Shown here: positions 8,427 to 16,758 of the stretch, piece after piece
Layout: each line of letters opens with the position of its first letter
Numbering within the stretch: position 1 is the first letter of the stretch
From: Bin5 sp034422415
GTDB taxonomy: Bacteria; Chloroflexota; Anaerolineae; Caldilineales; Caldilineaceae
DNA: 64,000 nucleotides
Assembly (NCBI GenBank): GCA_965202955.1
Contig: OZ241871.1
Span: 2,232,001-2,296,000, forward strand
Direction: 5' to 3'
Notes under the pieces: model-generated
What the model was told of the DNA's origin: nothing
Database searches by the model: none
Seen by the model: only the letters and a program-made list of their open reading frames with translations
Program-made: the position numbers and the translations under genes

Positions 8427-10539
8427 CGGCGAAATTCACGACTTCGTTGCTGAGCAGACCGACCGCGAGGATGCTGCCGCCCAGCACCAATAGGCCGAAT
8501 ACCATCACCAGGCCGACACCGACCGTTCTGCGGGCCAGGTAGTCATGGACCGTTCGGATCTCGAGCAGGAGCAGGAGCAGGACCCAGAGGTAGACCAGGC
8601 TCCAGAGGCTCTCGTACAGCCCGCGCTCCTGTGCGGTCATCAGATGGCTCAGCAGCGCGACGGGCACGGCAAACAGGATATAGGGTACGAGGCAGTAGGC
8701 GGTGGTGCGGGCCACGCCGCGAAAGGTGCCGGAGCCCTCGAAGAGCGCGGAAACGCCGTAGTTGGCTACCGTCCAGAGGGTCCAGGGCAGAATGACGCGC
8801 AGGATCTCGAGGAAGAGGTTGGCGTCTTCCCAGCGCAGCTCGGGCAGCAGGTAGACGGCGACGGGGCGGTAGATACGAAACCAGTCGAGAAAGGAGCCGA
8901 CGGTGGGCGTGGCGCGCATGTGGAAGGCGATCAGGGCCAGGCTGACCAGCCGCGCGGTCGCGGCGAGGGCGAGCAGGACCACGACCGGCCACAGCGACCG
9001 TCCCTGCGCCAGCCGCTCGAACGTCTGGACGGGACGCAGCAGAACGTCCAGGAAGTGGGTGCGGAGGTGAATGCGCCTCTGCGCGCCTGCCGCGCGGTCG
9101 CGGGAGGGCCTGAAGCGGGCAATGGCCGGCCAGACGACGATGCCCATCATGGCGGCAAAGGCGCCGGAGACCAGCCAGCCGATAATGCCGCGCAGCTGTT
9201 CCTGCCGGTACTCCTTGAAGGCCAGCGAATAGCCCAGCTGGTCATGCCCGACGGTGTATTCGTGCATGGCGTCGCGCCAGCGGCCGGCATGGTAGTGGGC
9301 CGCGCCGATGCCGCTGTGGGCCAGCTCATAGTTCGAGGCCAGGTCCAGGACCTGTTGCCAGGCGGCGGCGGCCTCGTCATAACGGCCGTCGAACTGCAGC
9401 GCGCTGGCCTGATGCAGCAGCTGGGCGAAGCGGGTCGGGCGCAGAACGTAGACGGCTGCGCGGGCGACGTCCAGGATATAGAGCTGGCCGCGGCTGTCCA
9501 CGTCGACCTCGCTGGGAAGCTGGTACTCGCCGCGCCCGACGCCGCGGCGGCCAAAAACGAGCAGGAGGTTGCGGTCCTGGTCATATTGATAGATCCGGCC
9601 CGTGCTCTGGTCGACGGCGGTAACTGTGCCGTTGTCGTGTACTGTGACCGATACAAAGCGCGTCGGTTGCTCCCAGGAACGGCGCCGCTCACCGAAAATC
9701 TTGTTCTTGTAGAGCTTCTGCTCGAGGCTCTTGTCGACGAAGATATTGGCGCCAACGGGGCTGAGCTTCTGGATCTGGCGCGTTGTGGCGCCGCTGACGG
9801 CCGAATAGATGAAGCCGTCGTCGCCCAGGAACATGTCGGTGTGGGCGGTGGGTTTGGCCAGGAACACCTGCTGGGCCTGCTCGTCGGTGTAGAGGAAGCG
9901 GACGAAGAGCCACCAGAGGCTGAAGGCGGTGCGGGTTGTGCCAAAGAAGCCGCGGAACTGGTTCTGCCGGTCCATGACGATCATGCCGGCGCCGGAGCCT
10001 TCGAGGTAGTAGATGTAGCCGCGCTTATCAACCAGGACCTTGTTGGGGGCGGCGGACTGGATTTCGGCCAGCAGGTCGCTCTGCGGGGGGCCGTACTCCT
10101 GCAGCAGCTTTCCGGCGGAGTCGATCTGCACGATACGCCCGTTGCCGGTATCGGCGATCCAGAGCGTGCCGTCGCGGCTGTCGCGGTAGAGGCCCTGCGG
10201 GGCGCTCAGATTCAACTCCGCGCCGAACTGGCGGATGACCTCTCCGCGGTCATCGAGCTCGACGATACGGTCGTTGCCGGTGTCGACGATATAGAGGTGG
10301 TCGTTGCTGCGATCGACCAGGATGTCGCCCGGCGTTTTCAGGTCGCCGATTCCCAGGGAGACGCCGTGGATGATGTGGTCCAGCTCGTAGGGATCCGGCA
10401 GGGGGACGGGGCGGCCTGTGCTGTCGATCGTGTAGCTGTCGTAAGGTTGGAACAGGCCCTGCGCCCCGACGGCTGACGCGGCGGCCAGCAAAAGGATGCC
10501 CGCAGCCAGCGCCGCCAAGATGCGATGGGATCGCTTCAT
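8386..10539 (-). CDS. NHL-repeat / TPR / Yip1-domain membrane protein
   Basis: A 717-residue protein with four visible parts. A signal peptide (residues 1-27, ending VGAQG) is followed by an NHL beta-propeller (about 50-370) with repeated blades such as LYIVDTGNDRIVELDDRGEV and LWIADTGNGRIVQID. A short TPR-like segment (about 380-440) comes next, then a C-terminal Yip1-like membrane domain with several helices. The propeller would face outside the membrane. This build occurs next to sugar ABC transporters and DUF5696 genes in related genomes, to my knowledge, but its role is unknown. A scaffold or sensor for the uptake complex is plausible inference. Confidence 0.75.
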   Translation of the reverse strand: MKRSHRILAALAAGILLLAAASAVGAQGLFQPYDSYTIDSTGRPVPLPDPYELDHIIHGVSLGIGDLKTPGDILVDRSNDHLYIVDTGNDRIVELDDRGEVIRQFGAELNLSAPQGLYRDSRDGTLWIADTGNGRIVQIDSAGKLLQEYGPPQSDLLAEIQSAAPNKVLVDKRGYIYYLEGSGAGMIVMDRQNQFRGFFGTTRTAFSLWWLFVRFLYTDEQAQQVFLAKPTAHTDMFLGDDGFIYSAVSGATTRQIQKLSPVGANIFVDKSLEQKLYKNKIFGERRRSWEQPTRFVSVTVHDNGTVTAVDQSTGRIYQYDQDRNLLLVFGRRGVGRGEYQLPSEVDVDSRGQLYILDVARAAVYVLRPTRFAQLLHQASALQFDGRYDEAAAAWQQVLDLASNYELAHSGIGAAHYHAGRWRDAMHEYTVGHDQLGYSLAFKEYRQEQLRGIIGWLVSGAFAAMMGIVVWPAIARFRPSRDRAAGAQRRIHLRTHFLDVLLRPVQTFERLAQGRSLWPVVVLLALAATARLVSLALIAFHMRATPTVGSFLDWFRIYRPVAVYLLPELRWEDANLFLEILRVILPWTLWTVANYGVSALFEGSGTFRGVARTTAYCLVPYILFAVPVALLSHLMTAQERGLYESLWSLVYLWVLLLLLLEIRTVHDYLARRTVGVGLVMVFGLLVLGGSILAVGLLSNEVVNFAGEVLYEIVRIVSF

Positions 10540-10604
10540 CTGTCCCTGTCTTTCCGCCAGGTGTTATCGGCATGACGCCGTGCAGTGCCATCGCACGCGT
10601 GCGA

Positions 10605-10640
10605 CGCGACATGCAGTGTGACGCGCAAGGTGACGCGCAG
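10605..10640. repeat. Degenerate 12-bp tandem repeat, three units
   Basis: Three imperfect 12-base units (consensus near TGTGACGCGCAG) follow one another in the spacer between the sugar-binding protein and the NHL gene. Related TGTG/ACGCGAC bases flank them. No function is evident. Confidence 0.5.
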
Positions 10641-10825
10641 TGTGAGAAGGAGCGGTTTCACGCATCGCAGGGGCAGAATCCCCGCCGCGCGCAACGCTTG
10701 CTGAGGAACAGCCCGGCCGGGGACAGACGCCAGCGGCCTGCCCCCGGGCCGTTCCGTCACGAAATGCGGTGTATCGAGCTCACCTCGCCCGGCCGATGCG
10801 GCGGGGTCGAGATGTTGAGGATGGG

Positions 10826-12283
10826 TTAAGCCGCATCCGGGTCGATGCCGATGTTCTTGAAGTACTGCCGGCGGTAGGTTGTCGCCACCTCCTGCCACTC
10901 TTCGGCGAGCTGCTCGGGCGTGATATTGCCCGACAGCATTGTCCCCGACCTTTCGCAGAAGGACGCGGCGATCTCGTCGGGGATCGTGATAAACCGGTTC
11001 GAGCAGCGGATCATCACGTAGGTGGCAAGACCCAGGTCGCCCCACTCCCAGCCTACCCAGGTATGCTCGTCGTTGACGGCGCGTTTGTAGTCGGCGAAGG
11101 AGATGCCGAAGTTGCCGGCCGACTCGGCATCGGCGACCGCAATCGGATTGTTGACGAACTCCTTGAGCCCGGAAACGTGGGCGAAGGTCTTCCAGGCGTA
11201 GATCTGCGGCTCCGGTCGGAACTGGTTGATGCAGAACGCTTTGGCCATCTCGTGGTTCTCTTTCGGGGCCGCAGCCACTGCGCCGATCGACTGGGTCTCG
11301 TAGTAGACCATATTGTGTTTGCCCTCGACCAGGCCCGGCATTTCGGTGAAGCCCATCAGCGGAATCGCTTCCGGCCTGCCCGCGCCGCCGGCATGCTGCA
11401 GCGCCGGCTCCGCGGCTGAGGTGGCGTAGCCCTGGTCGAAGGTCTGCCAGCCGGCGCCCTCGGGCCTGTTCCCATCGGCCGGCGAGCAGCCGTACTCGAA
11501 GACGGGGTCAAAGTGGATCGTCTTGATGGCCTGGACCGTTTCGTCGGTCGTGAGGGTGAACTCCTTCTTCTGGTCGTCCCACCAGTGGCCGCCCAGGTCG
11601 AGAATGCCACCGAGCAGGCGGGCGGCGCTCCAGTGCACGAAGTTGTCGTAACCCCAGCGGACGGTGTTGCCGCTGGCATCGGTCTGGTTGAGATTGGTCA
11701 GCTCCGCGTAAAAGTCGGAGTAGTTCTCGAACCATTTCCCTTCGGGCGGATAGGGGATGCGCGCCTCGTCGAAATAGGGTTTCCAGTAGGTGAGGAACTG
11801 GCCGTAAGTCGAGTTGTGGAAGACGGGCGCAAAGTAGAATTTGCCGTTCCAGCTTCCGCCTTCGACGTCGGTCTCAATGATGTCATCGAGATCCCAATCG
11901 GAGGCCTCGATGGTGTCGTTAAGCGGCAGGAAGACGCCGCGGGCTATCTCGCCGAAGATCTTGTTGCCCAAGTCCTGGTGGATGTCGGGAGGGTTGCCGG
12001 CGGCCAGCCTGGAAAGCAGGTCCAGTCGTGCACCGGCTGCGGAGGCTTGTGTCAGCTTGATTGTGACATCGGTCCTTGCTTCGAAGTCATCGATGCTGCC
12101 CTTGAGAATGTTCTGCCAGTTGCCCTTGTGCAGATACTCGACTTCCATCGGCTCTTCCATGGCCGAATCGGCCGGCCCCTGGACTGCTGTCGGGGCGACG
12201 CAGGCGGCTGCGAGGAGGCCGGCGGTGCCAACCGCTGAAAGGCGCAGAAAATCGCGTCGGCTCATCATGTTCTTCGCTTGCAT
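10826..12283 (-). CDS. Sugar ABC transporter substrate-binding protein (Tat lipoprotein)
   Basis: About 485 residues, the usual length for family 1 extracellular binding proteins. The N-terminus has a twin-arginine motif (SRRDFLRLSAVG) followed by a lipobox (LLAAAC), so it should be exported folded and anchored as a lipoprotein. It would deliver an oligosaccharide to the two permeases at 4193-6060. The ATG at 12283 was chosen over an upstream one because AAGGAGAG lies before it and because it puts the signal at the N-terminus. The segment around residues 300-330 (rich in Ala, Gly and Glu) looks unlike family members and could reflect compensating frameshifts or a local deletion. Confidence 0.9.
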   Translation of the reverse strand: MQAKNMMSRRDFLRLSAVGTAGLLAAACVAPTAVQGPADSAMEEPMEVEYLHKGNWQNILKGSIDDFEARTDVTIKLTQASAAGARLDLLSRLAAGNPPDIHQDLGNKIFGEIARGVFLPLNDTIEASDWDLDDIIETDVEGGSWNGKFYFAPVFHNSTYGQFLTYWKPYFDEARIPYPPEGKWFENYSDFYAELTNLNQTDASGNTVRWGYDNFVHWSAARLLGGILDLGGHWWDDQKKEFTLTTDETVQAIKTIHFDPVFEYGCSPADGNRPEGAGWQTFDQGYATSAAEPALQHAGGAGRPEAIPLMGFTEMPGLVEGKHNMVYYETQSIGAVAAAPKENHEMAKAFCINQFRPEPQIYAWKTFAHVSGLKEFVNNPIAVADAESAGNFGISFADYKRAVNDEHTWVGWEWGDLGLATYVMIRCSNRFITIPDEIAASFCERSGTMLSGNITPEQLAEEWQEVATTYRRQYFKNIGIDPDAA

Positions 12284-12543
12284 GACTCTTCTCTCCTTTG
12301 GATGCGTGCGGATGTCGTACGCCTGGACGCTCGCCGCCAAGGCGAGCAGTACCCATCGACAGACCGGAATCGCAACGCGTTCGTTTATGCTTTGAAAGGC
12401 ATCACCCCCTTATGCGGAAGATGCCAGGTCTGACCTGGACCATCTCTTCTGATGCAAAAGGGCTGTTCGGGCCGGCGCCGGTTTTTTGTATCCGGCCGGC
12501 AGACAGTTGACGGGCGCCAACACGATGGTTACACCGCGGTCGT

Positions 12544-13353
12544 CTACACAAATCTATACCCTGTGTCACTCTCCGCGTCGGCGATGATATCGTACATTTT
12601 GGCGATTTTCCGTCTGCGCCGCGGTCCGGCCGTGGCCAGCAGGCGTTCGCTGAAGACCTTCTTGTTGAGAATGTCCCGCCTGTAGTAGCGGTAACCGCCG
12701 AGGAAGGTCTCCTCCCAGCCGGGCTGCGGATGCGCGGCCCAGTCGAGGGCAAAGATGCGGCAGCCCTCGTCCGCTCCCCCCCAGGACGATTTCCAGAGCC
12801 GCTGGTCGACGGCGATGACGTCACCCGGGGTTGACGTGATGTCCACTTTTCCGGGGAGGTCGGGCGAGTCGATATTGAGGACGCCTTCTCTTACCGCCTG
12901 GTTGAGATCACGGCTGTACTCGGGCATATGGCTGGTGGCGACAATGCTCAGGCAGCCCTCGCCGGCAGCGACCGGATCGCAGTAGAAAACCGTCTTCAAT
13001 GTGCTGAATGTGTGCAGAATACCGTCGACGTCGGTGCGCCAGGGGCTATTTCCCGCGACCAGACCGCCGCCGTTGCCGATGTAGAGGCTATCGTCGCCGA
13101 GCAGGCCATCCACGACGTCGAGCAGGCGGTCGTCGTCGAGCAGCGGATAGAAGACGTCGGGGTCCTGCTCGATGAACGGTTCCAGATAGTGGCCGCCGGT
13201 TCGATTGGCGCCGGCGCTGCTCTGCAGACGACCGACGACGCGCATGAGCGCGCGGGCGTACCGTTCGACCTCTTCGGGCGCGAAAAGCTGCGGGAAAACG
13301 GCGTACCCGAATGTCTGGAAAAAAAGTCGCTCTTCAGCAAACGGTGATGTCAT
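12544..13353 (-). CDS. PhyH-family protein with lost iron ligands (probable pseudo-dioxygenase)
   Basis: About 269 residues, similar along its length to the next gene upstream (PQLFAPEEVERY; FYCDPV.AG.GCLS). Intact PhyH enzymes bind Fe(II) with HxD and a distal His. Here the first His is Arg (Arg106-Thr-Asp108) and the distal His is Lys (LWKSSWGG, Lys188). The frame is otherwise open and well conserved, so the protein is probably made but should not be a normal 2-oxoglutarate dioxygenase. The start is inferred from alignment with the paralog; the Shine-Dalgarno is weak and lies within the 8-base gap and the end of the upstream gene. It may act as a partner or regulator. Confidence 0.8.
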   Translation of the reverse strand: MTSPFAEERLFFQTFGYAVFPQLFAPEEVERYARALMRVVGRLQSSAGANRTGGHYLEPFIEQDPDVFYPLLDDDRLLDVVDGLLGDDSLYIGNGGGLVAGNSPWRTDVDGILHTFSTLKTVFYCDPVAAGEGCLSIVATSHMPEYSRDLNQAVREGVLNIDSPDLPGKVDITSTPGDVIAVDQRLWKSSWGGADEGCRIFALDWAAHPQPGWEETFLGGYRYYRRDILNKKVFSERLLATAGPRRRRKIAKMYDIIADAESDTGYRFV

Positions 13354-13361
13354 CTGCCCGT

Positions 13362-14171
13362 TCACGACCGGTTCTTTTCTTGGATCCTGGCGGCCAGTTT
13401 GGCGATCTTCTGTCTGCGGCGCGGTCCTGCCGTCTCCAGCAGATGCTGGCTGTAGCCGGTGCTGTAGAGCACGACGTGCTCTTCCCATGCCTGCCTGGGA
13501 CAGGAGGCCCAGTTAAAGGTGAACATGCGCCGGCCGACCTTGCCGCCCCACGACGAGTGCCACAGGCGGTGGTCGAAGGCCATCACGTCCCCCGGCATCG
13601 ATGGCAACGGCGTGCCGCCGGGCACATCGGGCGAGTTGATGTCGAAGACGCCGGCCTGAATGGCGTCGTAGAGCTGACGGCAGACTTCGGGATGGTGGCT
13701 TCCGGGGATCACACTCAGGCAGCCATGCCCGGCGGGGACCGGATCGCAGTAGAAGGCCGTCTTCATCGTGGGGAGAGCGTGCACGTTGGGCGAAACGCCG
13801 TTGGCGTCGGTATGCCACGGCGTAGAACCGACGTACAGATTGCCGTCGTTTCCGCCGGTATAGAGGCTGTCTTCGCCCAGCAGGCCGTCGACGATGCCGA
13901 GCAGGCGTTCATCATCGAGCAGCGGGAAGAAGAGATCGGGGTCGTGCTCGATAAACGGACTCACTACATCGCGTTCTTTGCCGTCGAAATCGGCGCCGCC
14001 CCGATTGCGGCGCAGCACGCGCTCAAGCCCCTGCCCGTAGCGCTCGATCTCTTCGGGGGTGAAGAGCTGGGGGAAGGCGACAAAGCCGAAGGTGCGAAAC
14101 TGGAGCCGCTGCGCGTCTGTCACGACAGGGCTATTGAAATTCCTTGCAAAATTTTGACACGTTTTGTCCAT
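13362..14171 (-). CDS. Phytanoyl-CoA dioxygenase (PhyH) family protein
   Basis: A 269-residue Fe(II)/2-oxoglutarate oxygenase-like protein. The metal triad is intact: His120-Thr-Asp122 (PWHTD) and His205 (HRLWHSSWGG); an Arg shortly after would bind 2-oxoglutarate. PhyH enzymes hydroxylate lipids, amino acids or other small molecules; this substrate is unknown. It is the first gene of the minus-strand block and lies 8 bases before the degenerate paralog. A dyad at 14201-14246 lies just upstream and may be a regulatory site. Confidence 0.88.
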   Translation of the reverse strand: MDKTCQNFARNFNSPVVTDAQRLQFRTFGFVAFPQLFTPEEIERYGQGLERVLRRNRGGADFDGKERDVVSPFIEHDPDLFFPLLDDERLLGIVDGLLGEDSLYTGGNDGNLYVGSTPWHTDANGVSPNVHALPTMKTAFYCDPVPAGHGCLSVIPGSHHPEVCRQLYDAIQAGVFDINSPDVPGGTPLPSMPGDVMAFDHRLWHSSWGGKVGRRMFTFNWASCPRQAWEEHVVLYSTGYSQHLLETAGPRRRQKIAKLAARIQEKNRS

Positions 14172-14746
14172 TTCTGGCGCCCGTTGTAATCGAAATGTAC
14201 GCTTGCCAAGCCGGACTGGCTGAGATTCGAATCAGCACAGGCAAGCCAGTGCCAGCATTTCGCATCCCTTTCCGCTCACTGTCAAGCCACGGAAAATGAA
14301 CCGCTGCTGGAAAGTCGAGAATTCTTCACTTGCATTGCTATGATTCGTATCCTGTAACGCCTTCTTGCGTCTACCTCAAGCCTTCCGGGTGACATGTAAA
14401 TATTATTTTATCAAACCTTGGTCTGCTGTCAACTGCCCTGTTTTCCGCCTATGTCCCGGATCTGCGGTGATTGCGCGGTCCGATTTCGGCGCGCGGCGGG
14501 GCAGAAATCAAGCTTTGGTATGCGCTGCGACTGAGGGGTTTTCAGGATTGCCCGCAAGCGGCTTGGCGGGGAGGGAAACCTTACGAGTTTGCTGAAAAAA
14601 TGTCCGAAATGCCCTCTCCTTTCCCCCTTCCGGAGAAGCGCCCTTATGAAGACATGATTATGGTCGAAAGGCCAGTGACGAAAGTACAGTTTGTTGGCAA
14701 GAAGCGATGCTTTTCATCGTACTCTTGAAAGTGGATTTCATCCGAG
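14172..14746. other. 575-base intergenic region, no gene supported
   Basis: This holds the leader of the PhyH pair, with a TTGACA on the minus strand (14280-14285) and a dyad (14201-14246), then AT-richer sequence up to the stop of the ABC exporter gene. Two short open frames on the plus strand (14365-14595, 14471-14728) overlap, lack convincing ribosome sites and resemble no family I know. Base composition changes here from the GC-rich block to the AT-richer exporter gene. Confidence 0.5.
14201..14246. promoter_or_regulatory. Dyad upstream of the PhyH pair
   Basis: GCTTGCC at 14201-14207 pairs with GGCAAGC at 14240-14246, and the palindrome GATTCGAATC lies between them. It sits about 30 bases upstream of the PhyH start, in the leader. 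It could be an operator or a transcript hairpin; I cannot tell which. Confidence 0.4.
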
Positions 14747-16603
14747 CTACCTTACAGTTTGGACATGAGAGGTGCTCCTGTTAGCTTCTTCACGCAAATA
14801 ACCACTTGCTTGCAGTGTGAACATCTGACTGTACAGCCCATTCGTTGCCATCAGCTCATCATGTGGCCCTGTTTCGACAACCTCGCCTTCATCGATAACG
14901 ATAATCTTATCAGCTGTGCGCGCAAGAGGCAGACGATGACTGATAAAGACAGCCATTTTATTGCGCGCCATCTCGCGGAAAAGATTGTAAATTTCATGTT
15001 CTATCGTCGGATCAAGAGCAGCAGTCGGTTCATCCAAAATTAACAGCTTGGCCTGCGAATGTCTGATGAGGACCCTGGCAAGCGCAACGCGTTGCCACTG
15101 ACCGCCAGACAGTTCAATGCCATTTTCGAGTTGTTTTGTTAAAGGCGTCTCAAGAGAATCCGGCAAGGATTCGAAAGCTGATCTCATGCCTGATTTCTCC
15201 GCTGCACCCATAATGGCAGAATCGTCATCTAATTTTGCCAACAGTCCAAATCCGATATTTTCTCTGGCTGTTGTTGGAAACCTGGCGTAATCTTGCATCA
15301 CAACAGCTATATTGCGGCGCAAGGTTTCCAGTTCAATAGAACGAATATCTTTGCCATCCCAGTTAATCGACCCCTTCTGAGGATCATATAGACGACAGAT
15401 CAGTTTCATGAGCGTCGTTTTGCCGGCGCCGTTTTTGCCTACAATCGCCACTGTCTCACCTGGTTTAATCGTCAGATGGATATCTTTGAGCGCTTGCCTT
15501 TCGCTATTTGGATATGAGAAGGAAAGATCATTGATGGCAATACCTGAATCCACTCCGATGTTTGTCTCCGGCGTAGATATGTCCTGTATGGAGGCCTGTA
15601 AATCCAGAAGTTGAAGAATCGGCATGGTGCCTAGACCTGCGTCGTGAAGATCTGCCATATTACCGATTAACACATAAAGACTTCTGCGCGCTTGAAATAC
15701 TATCCCAGCGTAAAGGGCTAAATCCCCAAGCGTGTAGATTCCATTGATGGTGGCCCAGACGATATATATGAACGGCGCCCCCACGCCCAGTCCACTCAGG
15801 ACTGACCACAACAAAATAACGCCGGTTCCTTTCCTGCGAACTTCATACATTTCATCAAAGGCATTCCAGAAAAGTCTGCGCCAGCGATCAAGAAAGAGAG
15901 ATTGCAGTTGAAATAACCGCAACTCTTTTGCATATTCTCCTTGCGTTAGCACTTCTTCAGAAATATTCATTCTCCTTACAACACCAGCTTGAGCGAGTTC
16001 AACCCCCCAACTCTCTCCTTCATAGCGAAGTTGCACGTAAATTGAGGGTATAGCTGTTATTAAAATAACGAACGGAATCCACCATGCAATCGAAAAGGAT
16101 AACAAGAATACAGGAACAAAACTAAAAAAGCCCATTAAAAGGTTTCCAAGGATGAGAGAGAGACGGCCTAGTCTAGTAATGCCTGTTAGCGCCAGTTGCA
16201 CCGTATTCAAGAGTTCAGGATTCTCAAATAGAGCAATATCATTAAATTCTGCTATCTTCTTGTAAATTCTAGCCTTTATTTCGCCTCGTACGCTCTCGAA
16301 AAATGTGTTGGCCTCAAAGCCAGCAATGGTTTCAATTGAATCGAGTAAGAGGTTGATAATGACAAAACCAATTATGCTACTCCAGAGCAGCGGGTGGGAG
16401 CCAATCCAATCCAGAAAACCTCCTGACGGTAGCTTCGTTGATAAAGATATCTCGTCTATGATGATCTTCTGCAGGTATAGAACAATTGCAGGACCGGTAC
16501 CGAACAAGAGATTTAGACACATCAGACGGAGCAGGTGGTATGGAGAAGCTCGTGCAGCAAGAAGAAAACTTTGATAAGCTTCTCTCAATGCATAACCGAA
16601 CAC
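14747..16603 (-). CDS. ABC exporter, fused membrane and ATPase domains
   Basis: A 618-residue half-transporter with six predicted membrane helices in residues 1-330 and a C-terminal ATPase. Walker A (VGKNGAGKTT) is near 391, the signature (LSGGQ) near 500 and Walker B (LLILDEPTAAL) near 521, all intact. There is no N-terminal C39 peptidase. It starts with GTG after AGGGAGGA. The gene is clearly AT-richer than its neighbours, a sign of recent transfer. With the second exporter at 18094-20076 it could form a heterodimer, and the methyltransferase gene between them suggests export of a modified peptide or small product. The cargo is unknown. Confidence 0.9.
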   Translation of the reverse strand: MFGYALREAYQSFLLAARASPYHLLRLMCLNLLFGTGPAIVLYLQKIIIDEISLSTKLPSGGFLDWIGSHPLLWSSIIGFVIINLLLDSIETIAGFEANTFFESVRGEIKARIYKKIAEFNDIALFENPELLNTVQLALTGITRLGRLSLILGNLLMGFFSFVPVFLLSFSIAWWIPFVILITAIPSIYVQLRYEGESWGVELAQAGVVRRMNISEEVLTQGEYAKELRLFQLQSLFLDRWRRLFWNAFDEMYEVRRKGTGVILLWSVLSGLGVGAPFIYIVWATINGIYTLGDLALYAGIVFQARRSLYVLIGNMADLHDAGLGTMPILQLLDLQASIQDISTPETNIGVDSGIAINDLSFSYPNSERQALKDIHLTIKPGETVAIVGKNGAGKTTLMKLICRLYDPQKGSINWDGKDIRSIELETLRRNIAVVMQDYARFPTTARENIGFGLLAKLDDDSAIMGAAEKSGMRSAFESLPDSLETPLTKQLENGIELSGGQWQRVALARVLIRHSQAKLLILDEPTAALDPTIEHEIYNLFREMARNKMAVFISHRLPLARTADKIIVIDEGEVVETGPHDELMATNGLYSQMFTLQASGYLREEANRSTSHVQTVR

Positions 16604-16616
16604 GCTATCCTCCCTG

Positions 16617-16700
16617 ATGAGATTATCTTATACCGACCAAGGCGCGCAGTTCACGGCCGGTGCGTTCACCGTTTGTCTGCAATCCGCCCAAATCCGAATT
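16617..16700 (+). pseudogene. IS3-family transposase OrfB fragment
   Basis: A short plus-strand frame reads YTDQGAQFTAGAF followed by LQSAQIRI. This resembles the DDE-core stretch of IS3-type OrfB (DQGxQFTS...AF...L...GIRIS). Similarity ends after about 28 codons, and no other transposase parts or terminal repeats are visible. It marks an old insertion and deletion in the gap between the exporter and methyltransferase genes. The match is short, so confidence is moderate. Confidence 0.45.
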
Positions 16701-16758
16701 TGGCATGGACCAGTTCTTGGGGGGCAGGTCAGGACCAGATGCACATCCGCGCTCAACA

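Noticed and set aside
12371..12383. CGCAACGCGTTCG upstream of the sugar-binding protein, considered a LacI-type operator
   Set aside because: Only the central AACGCGTT fits, and one short palindrome in GC-rich DNA is weak evidence.
14365..14728. Two short overlapping frames on the plus strand, considered as peptide precursors for the methyltransferase locus
   Set aside because: No ribosome site, no leader or core-like pattern, and they overlap each other in different frames. They also run opposite to the exporter and methyltransferase genes.
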